From JAFNAG01 sp050011535 (GTDB lineage: Bacteria > Acidobacteriota > UBA6911), in contig JBEKIX010000002.1 in the NCBI GenBank assembly GCA_050011535.1, positions 1-64,000 on the forward strand: 64,000 nucleotides of DNA, given 5' to 3'. The notes under the pieces are model-generated. The model was not told the origin of the DNA and ran no database searches. It worked only from the letters and a program-made list of their open reading frames with translations. Made by a program: the position numbers and the translations under genes. Below are positions 54,381 through 63,455 of the stretch, in pieces (the first letter of the stretch is position 1; every line of letters starts with the position of its first letter).

Positions 54381-54389
54381 TGCTATGAT
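54381..54389 (+). promoter_or_regulatory. Extended -10 promoter before the nfeD gene
   Basis: TGCTATGAT lies 31 nt before the ATG at 54420. No -35 was recognised. Confidence 0.4.
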
Positions 54390-54419
54390 GCAGTCTACAC
54401 ATAGGACTCACGCATTCCT

Positions 54420-55724
54420 ATGACCCTCATTCCGCGCACGATCATTCTCTTGACGTTGTTTTGCGGCGGCGCCGCGGTGCCCTCAAGTGCGCAGATTGCC
54501 AGAATCGACTTGAACGGCATTATTGACCCGATCACTTCGGAATACGTGGTGAGAGGCATAGCCCGTGCGAACGCCGAGCACGCCCAGTTTGTCCTGTTGC
54601 GCCTCCAAACCCCCGGCGGTCTAGGCGCCTCCATGGAGGAAATGATCGCGGCGATATTGAACAGCGGTATCCCGGTTGTCGCCTATGTGTCCCCGAGCGG
54701 TTCATCCGCCGCCTCAGCGGGGTTTTTCATCTTGATGGCCGCGGATGTGGCGTCCATGGCTCCCGGAACCAACACCGGCGCGGCTCATCCTTTGCTGGAG
54801 ATTGCGGGGTTTCCGATCGAGGGAGGCGAAGCGGGAAAGACCCTCACCGAAAAGATTACGAGCAACGCGACGGCCTATTTAAGGAGTATCACGAGCAAGC
54901 GGCATCGTAATGTCGCGGAGGCCGAAAAGGCGGTCGTGGAAAGCAAATCGTTTACAGACAACGAAGCGCTCGACAACCATCTTATCGATTTCGTGGCACG
55001 CGATGAGGACGAATTGCTGCGGGAACTTCAGGGCTACAAGGTCGAGATGTTCTCCGGAAAATCGGTCACACTCTCTCCGCAGGGACAGGCAGTCGTAAGC
55101 TACCAAATGACGCCGCGCGAAAAGTTTCTGAACACAATATCCGAGCCAAACCTGGCTCTGATTTTAGGAGTGCTTGGCCTTATTCTTCTCTACGTCGAAT
55201 TCACTCATCCGGGAATGGTCGCTCCCGGAGTGATCGGAGGCATCAGCTTTCTTCTCTCTATCCTTGGTTTTTCGTTTCTCCCAGTCAACTATGTCGGCGT
55301 CTTGTTGATCATGTTGGCTGTCGGGTTGTTCATCGCCGAGGTCAAAGTGCAGGGGTTCGGTGTTCTCGGCCTCGGGGGAGTGGTCGCCATGGTGATCGGC
55401 ATGCTCATTCTCGTCGACAGTCCTGATCCAGCTGTCAGGATCGGACTTGCAACCGCACTGTCCGCCGCGCTTCCCTTCGCGGTGATCTTCATGATCCTGC
55501 TGTTTGCGTTGATCAAATCGTATCGCCAGAAGCCGTCTACTGGAAGCGCTGGGATGATCGGCCTGGTCGGCGTCGCAGACAGCGATGTGTTTGCCGAAGG
55601 CCGGGTGAGAGTACGGGGAGAGTACTGGCAAGCTCATGCCGCCGCACCTATTAGAGCTGGTACGCAGGTGTGCGTGGTAGGCATCGACAACTTGAATTTG
55701 TACGTTGAAGAGGCGAAGAAATAG
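54420..55724 (+). CDS. NfeD family membrane serine protease (ClpP-like domain plus OB domain)
   Basis: A 434-residue membrane protein. A signal peptide (about 1-24) leads to a ClpP-like protease domain with VVAYVSPSGSSAASAGFFIL, where the Ser of the GSSAASAG motif is the likely nucleophile. Four to five membrane segments (about 240-370) and a C-terminal NfeD OB domain follow. Such proteins cleave stomatin-type partners, and a slipin gene lies 36 bp downstream in the same direction, matching the conserved nfeD-stomatin pair. Confidence 0.92.
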   Translation: MTLIPRTIILLTLFCGGAAVPSSAQIARIDLNGIIDPITSEYVVRGIARANAEHAQFVLLRLQTPGGLGASMEEMIAAILNSGIPVVAYVSPSGSSAASAGFFILMAADVASMAPGTNTGAAHPLLEIAGFPIEGGEAGKTLTEKITSNATAYLRSITSKRHRNVAEAEKAVVESKSFTDNEALDNHLIDFVARDEDELLRELQGYKVEMFSGKSVTLSPQGQAVVSYQMTPREKFLNTISEPNLALILGVLGLILLYVEFTHPGMVAPGVIGGISFLLSILGFSFLPVNYVGVLLIMLAVGLFIAEVKVQGFGVLGLGGVVAMVIGMLILVDSPDPAVRIGLATALSAALPFAVIFMILLFALIKSYRQKPSTGSAGMIGLVGVADSDVFAEGRVRVRGEYWQAHAAAPIRAGTQVCVVGIDNLNLYVEEAKK

Positions 55725-55775
55725 CAGGGAGTTTGTAGTCGTGTTTTTCCGCTTCCTAACATGGGCGAGGGAATC

Positions 55776-56531
55776 ATGGATACTCAAGAGGCTTGGCTGT
55801 TTGGCATTGCGATCGTTATCCTCTATCTGCTGAGCACGATTAACATCCTCAAGGAATATGAGCGCGCCGTTGTTTTCCGCCTCGGCCGCCTCGCGAAAGA
55901 CGCGTTAGGCCCCGGCGTGATCTTTATTTTCTGGCCCATTTACAAGATCGTCCGCGTCAGCCTGCGAACGGTCACGCTCGAGGTGCCACCGCAGGATGTG
56001 ATCACGCGTGACAACGTATCCGTCAAGGTGAATGCGATTGTTTACTTTCGAGTGATGAACGCGCCACGCGCCATCGTCGAGGTGGAAAACTATTTGTACG
56101 CCACCTCTCAGCTGGCACAAACTACGCTACGATCAGTGCTCGGCGAAGTGGATTTGGATGACCTTTTGAGCAACCGTGAGAAGCTGAACGTCAAGCTCCA
56201 GGAGATTCTGGATCGGCACACCGATGCGTGGGGCATCAAAGTGAGTCTGGTTGAAGTAAAGCAGGTGGATCTGCCGCAGGAGATGCAGCGGGCCATCGCC
56301 CGGCAGGCGGAAGCGGAACGTGACAAGCGCGCCAAAGTCATTCATGCGGATGGCGAGTTTCAGGCCGCAGCCAAGATTCGCGAAGCTGCCGAAGTGATTG
56401 CCGGAGAACCTGTCGCGCTCCAACTGCGATATTTGCAGACACTCGCGGACATCGGGAATGAAAAGAACACGACCATTGTTTTCCCATTGCCGATTGATAT
56501 TATTCAGACTTGGATCAAAACCAAATCATAG
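55776..56531 (+). CDS. Slipin (SPFH/band-7 membrane protein)
   Basis: A 251-residue stomatin-like protein. ATG 55776 is preferred to an in-frame ATG 15 bp earlier because GAGGG (55766-55770) is at the right distance. One membrane segment (about 8-24) is followed by the SPFH domain starting LKEYERAVVFRLGRL, and the C-terminal part is helical (EMQRAIARQAEAERDKRAKV). It would form ring scaffolds in the membrane with its NfeD partner encoded upstream. Confidence 0.92.
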   Translation: MDTQEAWLFGIAIVILYLLSTINILKEYERAVVFRLGRLAKDALGPGVIFIFWPIYKIVRVSLRTVTLEVPPQDVITRDNVSVKVNAIVYFRVMNAPRAIVEVENYLYATSQLAQTTLRSVLGEVDLDDLLSNREKLNVKLQEILDRHTDAWGIKVSLVEVKQVDLPQEMQRAIARQAEAERDKRAKVIHADGEFQAAAKIREAAEVIAGEPVALQLRYLQTLADIGNEKNTTIVFPLPIDIIQTWIKTKS

Positions 56532-56542
56532 GTTTACAGGAC

Positions 56543-57199
56543 ATGGCACAACTCAGCGCCGAATCCGGAAATGAATTCATTCTAGATAATCGCAAGCTCA
56601 TCATCGGTTTCATGCTGCTCATTGTCATTTGCGGGGCGTTCTTCGTAGTCGGCTTCATGGAGGGGAAGCGCCAGGCCGTGCAAGCACGATCCGAGCGGCC
56701 ATCATCCGGCCCGGCAGGGACGCCTTCTGAGGCAGCAGCCCGTGCGGTCGCGACGCCGCCTGTGACGCCTGCCAAGAATGGGCCTGCCGAAGATCGTTCC
56801 GTACGGGAACAGCTTGATTGGTACAAGACTGTCCAGGGTGGGGATACCGCAACAAGGGCGGTCGCGGAACCATCAAAAAGCGCAGAGGCGGAACCTACCC
56901 AAACCGAGAAGGTGACGCGCCCAGCCGCTGTACCCCAGAAGGCGGCTGCTGTGCCGAAAGCGTCATCCGGAGCGGCTGCGTACACCGTCCAGGTCGGAGC
57001 ATTCCGTCAACGGCATGAGGCGGAGAGCAAGGCCGACGCGCTGAAGACTAGAGGATACACCTTTGTGATCGAGTCTCCTGCGACCCCGGATGGGCTCTTT
57101 CTTGTCAAGGTCGGCAATTTCAATTCGCGCGCGGACGCCGTCGCCATGGAACGAAGGCTTAGAAAGGACGGCTTCAGCTGCTTCATCAAGACCAATTGA
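56543..57199 (+). CDS. SPOR-domain inner membrane protein
   Basis: A 218-residue protein starting at ATG 56543; a TTG start at 56510 would overlap the slipin end. One membrane helix (about 21-41) is followed by an Ala/Pro/Lys-rich linker and a C-terminal SPOR domain (AYTVQVGAFRQRHEAESKADAL... FLVKVGNFNSRADAVAMERRL). SPOR domains bind denuded glycan strands at division sites. It is transcribed with the nfeD-slipin pair and lnt. Confidence 0.9.
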   Translation: MAQLSAESGNEFILDNRKLIIGFMLLIVICGAFFVVGFMEGKRQAVQARSERPSSGPAGTPSEAAARAVATPPVTPAKNGPAEDRSVREQLDWYKTVQGGDTATRAVAEPSKSAEAEPTQTEKVTRPAAVPQKAAAVPKASSGAAAYTVQVGAFRQRHEAESKADALKTRGYTFVIESPATPDGLFLVKVGNFNSRADAVAMERRLRKDGFSCFIKTN

Positions 57200-57252
57200 A
57201 CGGCCGTACGCATGCAAAGGTGGCAGGACAAGGTCTATTCCGAACAATCCGG

Positions 57253-58785
57253 ATGCCGCAAAAGGAACCGGCTCTTCTGCTTTACCCCTTACTAACAGGG
57301 GTTCTGACTTGGGCTTGTTTTCCAAAACTCAACCAGGGTTACCTGGCTTGGGTTGCGCTCGCCCCTCTCATCTTCTTTCTTCTCAAAACGCGCAGAATTC
57401 GCGCAGCCTTTTTCGCTGGATGGCTCGCGGGGACCGCTGAGTTTCTCTTATTGCTCTACTGGGTGCCGCCGGTGCTGAGCCACTATGGAGAGCTGCCTGT
57501 GCCAGTGGCCTGGGCCTTTCTGCTGTTGATAGCGGCGACCCTTGGGTGCTTTTCCGCCACGGCATGCGCGCTGACGCGGTACGGGATGAATCGCTGGGGC
57601 GACTGGATTTTGTCTTTATTCCCCGCGGCCTGGGTTGCTCTCGAATACGCGCGCAGCCTGTTTCCATTCGCAGGATTTCCGTGGCTTCTGCTCGGTTATT
57701 CGCAGACAGACGTTCCGACGCTCGTTCAGACAGCGGATCTGTTCGGCGTTTACGGCGTATCCTTTCTCATCGCATGGGTAAACACAGCGCTTCTATGGGC
57801 GTGGGTGCAGCGCAGAAAGGGTTCGCAGGTCATCTTGGCGTTATCGAGTTGCGCTGTTTTGTTATCGGCCTGCGCGGCCTATGGCGCGGCTGCGCTGACC
57901 CGCTGGGACCGCGTCCAGCCTCAGTATCAGGCAGCGCTTTTGCAGCAGAATCTCTCCGCTGACGAATCGGACGCGGCGCTGGAGTGGAAGTACAAGGAAG
58001 GTTACGTCAAGATGGCCGAGCGTCTTGGTGGCCGTCCTATAGACTTGCTGCTTCTCCCCGAATCGCCCTCGCCTCTGATATTTCAGTATGACAAGGACTA
58101 TCAAACCTGCCTGCGCCAGCTGGCACGACGCTTTCCCTTTGGAATTGTCTTTAATAATATCCGTTTTGAGGAAGTGAGCGGCATATCTGCCTATTTTAAC
58201 AGTGCGTTCTTTCTGGATGGGGCCGGAGCCGAAGTTGCGCGCTATGACAAGATTCATCTGGTCCCTTTCGGGGAGTACATCCCGTTCAAGCAACTGTTTT
58301 TTTTCACCGAGACCATTTCCAAGGATGTCGGCGATTTCATGCCGGGTAAGAATTACGTCATAGCCCCGATGGGAAGCCACGAGGTGAATGCACTGATATG
58401 CTTTGAGGCGGTCTTTGGCGATCTCTCACGGCAGTTCATCCGGCGGGGAAGCCAACTGATTATCAATTTGACCAACGACGGCTGGTACGGAGATACATCG
58501 GCCCCCTATCAACATCTGGAGATGGCCAGATGGAGAGCCGTCGAAGCCCGCAGGTGGTTTCTCAGATCCGCGAATACAGGCATTTCTGCGATTGTCACTC
58601 CTGCCGGCAGGCTTGAAGCGTCGACGGGTCTGCTAAGGGAAGCGGTAGTCACCGGTGGATTCGATTTTCTGGCCGGCGAAACGTTCTATGTGCGGCACGG
58701 CGACGATTTGCCTATTGTGTGTGCTATCCTTTGGTCTTGTATTTTAATTGCTGGTTTCGTGATGACCGCACGAGGCCGGCGCTAG
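57253..58785 (+). CDS. lnt: Apolipoprotein N-acyltransferase
   Basis: A 510-residue inner membrane enzyme that adds the third acyl chain to lipoproteins. Multiple membrane helices fill residues 1-220; the nitrilase domain has LLLPESPSP (catalytic Glu), YDKIHLVPFGEYIP (Lys) and ALICFEAVFGD (Cys). The start is uncertain: ATG 57253 fits the first helix; TTG 57196 and GTG 57220 are upstream options. It fits the presence of lipoproteins such as the TPR protein. Confidence 0.92.
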   Translation: MPQKEPALLLYPLLTGVLTWACFPKLNQGYLAWVALAPLIFFLLKTRRIRAAFFAGWLAGTAEFLLLLYWVPPVLSHYGELPVPVAWAFLLLIAATLGCFSATACALTRYGMNRWGDWILSLFPAAWVALEYARSLFPFAGFPWLLLGYSQTDVPTLVQTADLFGVYGVSFLIAWVNTALLWAWVQRRKGSQVILALSSCAVLLSACAAYGAAALTRWDRVQPQYQAALLQQNLSADESDAALEWKYKEGYVKMAERLGGRPIDLLLLPESPSPLIFQYDKDYQTCLRQLARRFPFGIVFNNIRFEEVSGISAYFNSAFFLDGAGAEVARYDKIHLVPFGEYIPFKQLFFFTETISKDVGDFMPGKNYVIAPMGSHEVNALICFEAVFGDLSRQFIRRGSQLIINLTNDGWYGDTSAPYQHLEMARWRAVEARRWFLRSANTGISAIVTPAGRLEASTGLLREAVVTGGFDFLAGETFYVRHGDDLPIVCAILWSCILIAGFVMTARGRR

Positions 58786-58800
58786 GCTCTTGGAGGTGAC

Positions 58801-59947
58801 ATGATCGAGGAGTTGCGCGAGAAAGTGAACGCCATCATGCAAAAAGTCGAACAGGTTCGAGGTTATCTTTGATGTAGAACATAAGCGGGCAGAAATCGCC
58901 CAGATAGAAAAAAGAGTCGCTCAGCCCGACTTTTGGTCTCGCCACGAAGAGGTTCAATCGATCCTGCAGACGAAGCGCCGCCTCGAGCGCGACGTTGAGC
59001 TGGATTCTCAGCTGTCGCGCGACATCTCCGACCTGGGCGCCCTTTTGGACCTTGCCGTGGAAGGAGAGGATGTTCTTTCCGAGTTGGATGCTGAGACGGA
59101 TCGTCTCGCGCAAGAGATAAAGCAAACCGAAATCCGGACACTGCTTTCCGGTGAGCACGACGACAGTAACGCGATTGTCAGTATTCATCCCGGAGCCGGC
59201 GGCACCGAATCACAGGACTGGGCTGAGATGCTGCTGCGCATGTACCTGCGCTGGTCGGAGCGCTCAGGGTACGGGACCGAAATTCTCGACTATCAGCAAG
59301 GAGAGGAGGCAGGTATCAAGTCGGTCACCTTTCTGGTAAAAGGTGATTATGCCTACGGCAACCTGGGCGCCGAGATCGGAGTGCACCGTCTGGTGCGCAT
59401 TTCGCCTTTTGATGCCGCGGCGCGCCGGCACACGAGCTTTGCTTCAGTATTCGTATACCCGGAAATCGACGATAAGATTGAAGTTCAAATCGACGAGAAG
59501 GACCTTAGAATCGACACGTACCGTTCTTCCGGGGCTGGGGGGCAACATGTCAACGTGACCGACTCCGCCGTTCGCATCACGCACATTCCCACCGGTATCG
59601 TCGTTTCGTGCCAGAACGAGAGATCGCAGATTCGGAATCGGGACATGGCGCGCAAGGTTTTGCGCGCGCGGCTGTACGATCTGGAGTTGGAAAAGAAGCG
59701 CAAACAGCTGCAGGCCGTGGAAGATACCAAGTTGGACATCGCCTGGGGCAGCCAAATCCGTTCGTACGTCCTGCATCCATATCGCATGGTGAAAGACCAT
59801 CGCACCAAGTACGAGACTTCAAACACCGATCGCGTGTTGGACGGCGAGCTTGATGATTTCATATATCAGTATCTGGTCTTTCGCGAGAAATCCAGGAAGC
59901 GAGACAACGTGGTCGGGCCGGAGAGCAATTCCAGGGCTGCGAAATGA
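58801..59947 (+). CDS. prfB: Peptide chain release factor 2 with programmed +1 frameshift
   Basis: A 381-residue release factor for UGA and UAA, read in two parts: 58801-58869 (23 codons) then 58871-59947. The first part ends at an in-frame TGA (58870-58872) after TAT CTT; slipping one base at CTT restores the frame, the classic RF2 autoregulatory site. A purine-rich GAGG (58859-58862) lies 4 nt before CTT, as the internal Shine-Dalgarno stimulator. The codon-recognition SPF (RISPFDAAARRH) and the GGQ motif (SGAGGQHVNV) are present. The first ATG has GGAGG 5-9 nt upstream. Confidence 0.95.
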
Positions 59948-60738
59948 TGAATGGAGAAATCGTGGAAACCGAAAAAAGTACAGGCGTTGCTAAGCAAGCT
60001 CTGGCGCAGACGAAGCGACCTGGGAGGCCGGCGTATCACAGCAGGACGTATACGGGTCTCTTGATCTTCGTCATCGTTGTCGGCCTGCCGTTGATCGCCA
60101 TACCTTCCCTGAGACAACGTTTGAAGACGCGCTTCGACATGATTAGAGCGGCGGTTCGCGGCGAGCAGCTTCCGCCGCCGCCTGCCTTTGCTCGCGTCGG
60201 TCAAAATCAGGTGCCGTTTCCCCGCGAATACGAACAGCCGCAGCCTCGCCCCGCCTTTTTGGCAGGTCTGATAGCGCCTCGACAGCACGCATCGATTGTG
60301 GTCACAGACCAAGTCGGGGTGCCCACTATCGTCCCCGCGCCGCTCAAGCGAACTCTCGGGTCGCCGTCGCCTATTCCTTCAAAGGGAAAGCCTGGAACGC
60401 CGCCCGCGGCACTGGCCTCCGTGCCCGCACAGGCGGAGACGGAAACTGCAGGGTCCGCAAGTTCGGAGCCGGTCTACAAGAAAGGAGAGCGCGAACAGGA
60501 GGCTTATGACATCGTGCTAAACGCGAATCAAACCCTGGCAGGAATGGTCAAAGGGAGCGATGCGACGCTCAAATTCCAGGACTGGGCTGCGGCTAACATG
60601 GGCGAGGGTTCCTATTACGTGATGGTGACCTTCGCACAAACTGCAGACAATGTGGCCCGCAAATACATTTGGAATGTCAAGGTGTCTTCGAAAGAGGTGA
60701 CACCACTGAGCTCCTATGCTATGTCCATTTCCAAATAG
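59944..60738 (+). CDS. Membrane-anchored protein of unknown function
   Basis: A 264-residue protein whose start overlaps the prfB stop (ATGATGA). One membrane segment (about 37-56, TGLLIFVIVVGLPLIAIPSL) is followed by a Pro/Ala-rich linker (about 75-175) and a conserved-looking C-terminal domain (EAYDIVLNANQTLAGMVKG, SYYVMVTFAQTADNVARKYIWNV). No known family is apparent. Position before the Lpt gene suggests an envelope role. Confidence 0.7.
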   Translation: MMNGEIVETEKSTGVAKQALAQTKRPGRPAYHSRTYTGLLIFVIVVGLPLIAIPSLRQRLKTRFDMIRAAVRGEQLPPPPAFARVGQNQVPFPREYEQPQPRPAFLAGLIAPRQHASIVVTDQVGVPTIVPAPLKRTLGSPSPIPSKGKPGTPPAALASVPAQAETETAGSASSEPVYKKGEREQEAYDIVLNANQTLAGMVKGSDATLKFQDWAAANMGEGSYYVMVTFAQTADNVARKYIWNVKVSSKEVTPLSSYAMSISK

Positions 60739-60900
60739 CGGCCCGCGGGCAATCCAGTCGCCGCGCGGACTGCGTTTGGACGCCTTTGGCGCGGTTCCTC
60801 CACTTAGAAAAGACCTTTCCGTGCGTCTAGTATTCCAAAGAATGGTTACGCATTCCCAGAGTGTTATGCCATCTCAAATGCGGACCGCTTAGGAGCGCAT

Positions 60901-63423
60901 ATGCAGATCACGATTTTCAGATTCTTGCGCGCATTGCTGATAGGTCTGATTGCTCTGATCTCGCTCGCCGTGCTGGTCAATTACTCGCAGACCGCGCGCC
61001 GCAGGCGCGCTGCCGTTAAACCGATCACGCAGATCCTGAGCCCCGAGATGTTGCGGTCGGCAAACAATATTGAGTACTTCGCAAACTCGCAAGGCGGCAC
61101 CAAGTTTCGCCTGCAAGCTCTGAAACTGCTGGAAAATCGCCAAGGGAAAGAGCTCCTGGAAGGTGTCACCGCAAATGATTTCGACAGCGAAGGAAACGAG
61201 GTCAATCACATTACGAGCGAATGGCTCGAATACGACACAATCGGTAAACAGCTGTTCTTCTATGGGAAAGTGCGTCTCCATCCAGGGAAGGGCGTCGAGC
61301 TGCGCATGCAGACGCTTCACTATAATTTGAAGGACCAGATCGGCTATTCGGATGACCGTTTTCAGCTCGTTTCGACGCAGGCCGACGGAACGGCGCGGGG
61401 AGTCCGCTACGATAATGCCCGCAAGCGCATGGAGCTTCTACACGAAGTTGCATTTGTCGTGCACCGGAGTGCGCCCGCCGCGGATGGTTCCGCTCAGAAT
61501 CAGGATTATCGCCTTTTTTCTCAGCAAGGGACGTACTCCGAGACGGAGCATACGGTGCGTCTAAACGGCGCGGCCAGGATCGTATCCGCGACCGGCACAC
61601 TGGCAGGCGACCGGATTACAGCGACGTTCACGCCGGAAGGGAAACAGCTGACGGGTCTCGTCTGCGACGGTAACTCTGTTTACGAATCCGTGTACGGGAC
61701 CGAATCGAGGAAGCTGCAGGGAGAGCGCATCGAGCTGGGCATCAACCAGGCATCACGTACGCTCGAGAAAATTCTGGTGCACGAACACGCCAGCTTCAGC
61801 TCAAATTCTGCCGACGGAGAGCAGAAACTGGATGCGTCGGAAATCCAGCTTGAATTGGATCCGGTAAAAGGGACGCCACGCACGATCCGGAGCCAGGCAG
61901 GCATACGCTTCACCGTCGCGCGTGGAGGGCAGAGCACGGTGCTGACCGGTGACTGGATGGAGGCAAATTTCGCAGCAGAAGGAGGTGCCCTGGAAGACAT
62001 GCATCTTCGCGACCATGCGAGCATGATCATGAACAATGCCTCAGGCCGGCCCGATGAGCTTCAAGCGCAGGACATTCACCTGACGTTCAGCAATTCCGAA
62101 GGGCGCAGCGTTCCCCGGGAACTGCAGGCACAAGGTTCGATTCAATGGAAATCGCGAAGTGGCGGACCTCCAGGCGGCGCGGCAGGAAGCAGCGACAGAT
62201 CCCTGAACGCGTCCTCTTTGCACTTGACCTACTCCCAAAACGGAGATTTCCTGGAGTCAGGAACCGCGGAAAACAACGTGGTCTTGTCCGCGCTTCCCTC
62301 GGCAACGGCCACGACAGGTCTGGACCAGCGCCTTCAGTGCGATCGGCTTTCATTCGACTTTTATCCCGGCAACAACCGGCTTCGAAGGCTGATTGGTGAG
62401 GGTGACGTACGGGTTTTCTATCGCAAACCCGCTGGATCCGGCGGACATTCTTCTTTCGAAGAGTTTCACACCTCGAGTTCGAGCATCCAGGCTCAATTCC
62501 GTGAGAGTGACGGCAGCGCAGAATCGGTCAATCAGTCAGGCAAATTTGTTTACCAGGACGCGACGCGAACTGCCAAGGCGGGGACGTGCGACTACGATGC
62601 CACCACGGATATGGTTGATTTGCGCAATCATCCGAGCGTTGCGGACTCAGATTCCGCCACCAGTGGCGATGTGATTAGGTACGCGCGCAACCAAGGCTTG
62701 CTGACCGTTCAAGATCACGTTCGTTCGATACTAATGTCCACCAGGGATCACACCTCCGGATTTCTTACCACCTCCTCCAGTTCGTCTTCGCCCTGCGTCG
62801 TCAGTGCCAATGAAATGCAGTATTGGACCAACGGAAACGCAGTCACTTATACAGGACACGTGCAGTTGCTTTCGGCGACAGGCCAGTTCCAGGCGGATTC
62901 GCTTACCCTCTTGGACTCCGGACAGCGCGTTGAAGGCAAGGGAAATGTACGCCATTTGCTATCGGGCACAGCTATGACCAATTCGGATAAGCGCCCCCGC
63001 GAAAACGGAACGTCTGCCGCCAAAACTGACGATAAGGCAAAGGTGGTGAAGCAGACCCTCATCCGCAGCGCCCGGTTTCAGTACAACCGGGCTGAAAACC
63101 GAATGCACTACGAAGATAACGTGACGCTGGATTCGCCCGACGCCAAAGCAAAAGCGGACAGCCTGGACGCCTTTTTGGATGCCGACGGGACAAAGCTTGA
63201 GCGGGCAACTGCACAGGGCAATGTGCTTATTACACAACCGGGCAGGGAGGTAAAAGGCGCAACTGCCGAGTATCTCCTGTCCGAAGGCAAGGTCGTTGTG
63301 ACGGGAAACCCTGCCACCGGAAGTCTTGCGGAACTCCGTGATTACGTTAAGGGCACGTCGAGGGCCCTTCGATTGACATTTTTTACAGCCGATGATAGGA
63401 TCGTGCTCGAAAATCGCAAGTAG
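60901..63423 (+). CDS. Giant LptC/LptA (OstA-like) lipopolysaccharide transport protein
   Basis: An 840-residue protein with an N-terminal membrane segment (about 8-27). The first part (about 35-200) is LptC-like: SPEMLRSANNIEYFANSQGGTKFRLQALKLL... TSEWLEYDTIGKQLFFYGKV. The rest is a long series of beta-strand repeats of the OstA/LptA type (for example DRITATFTPEGKQLTGLVCDG, LERATAQGNVLITQPGREVKGATAEYLLSEGKVVV). LptC is normally about 190 residues and LptA about 180 residues, so this resembles a fused bridge. lptB follows directly. Lpt assignment is fairly sure; the exact domain count is not. Confidence 0.85.
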   Translation: MQITIFRFLRALLIGLIALISLAVLVNYSQTARRRRAAVKPITQILSPEMLRSANNIEYFANSQGGTKFRLQALKLLENRQGKELLEGVTANDFDSEGNEVNHITSEWLEYDTIGKQLFFYGKVRLHPGKGVELRMQTLHYNLKDQIGYSDDRFQLVSTQADGTARGVRYDNARKRMELLHEVAFVVHRSAPAADGSAQNQDYRLFSQQGTYSETEHTVRLNGAARIVSATGTLAGDRITATFTPEGKQLTGLVCDGNSVYESVYGTESRKLQGERIELGINQASRTLEKILVHEHASFSSNSADGEQKLDASEIQLELDPVKGTPRTIRSQAGIRFTVARGGQSTVLTGDWMEANFAAEGGALEDMHLRDHASMIMNNASGRPDELQAQDIHLTFSNSEGRSVPRELQAQGSIQWKSRSGGPPGGAAGSSDRSLNASSLHLTYSQNGDFLESGTAENNVVLSALPSATATTGLDQRLQCDRLSFDFYPGNNRLRRLIGEGDVRVFYRKPAGSGGHSSFEEFHTSSSSIQAQFRESDGSAESVNQSGKFVYQDATRTAKAGTCDYDATTDMVDLRNHPSVADSDSATSGDVIRYARNQGLLTVQDHVRSILMSTRDHTSGFLTTSSSSSSPCVVSANEMQYWTNGNAVTYTGHVQLLSATGQFQADSLTLLDSGQRVEGKGNVRHLLSGTAMTNSDKRPRENGTSAAKTDDKAKVVKQTLIRSARFQYNRAENRMHYEDNVTLDSPDAKAKADSLDAFLDADGTKLERATAQGNVLITQPGREVKGATAEYLLSEGKVVVTGNPATGSLAELRDYVKGTSRALRLTFFTADDRIVLENRK

Positions 63424-63455
63424 GCATGTATGATACTGATTGTAAAAGACTTGTG

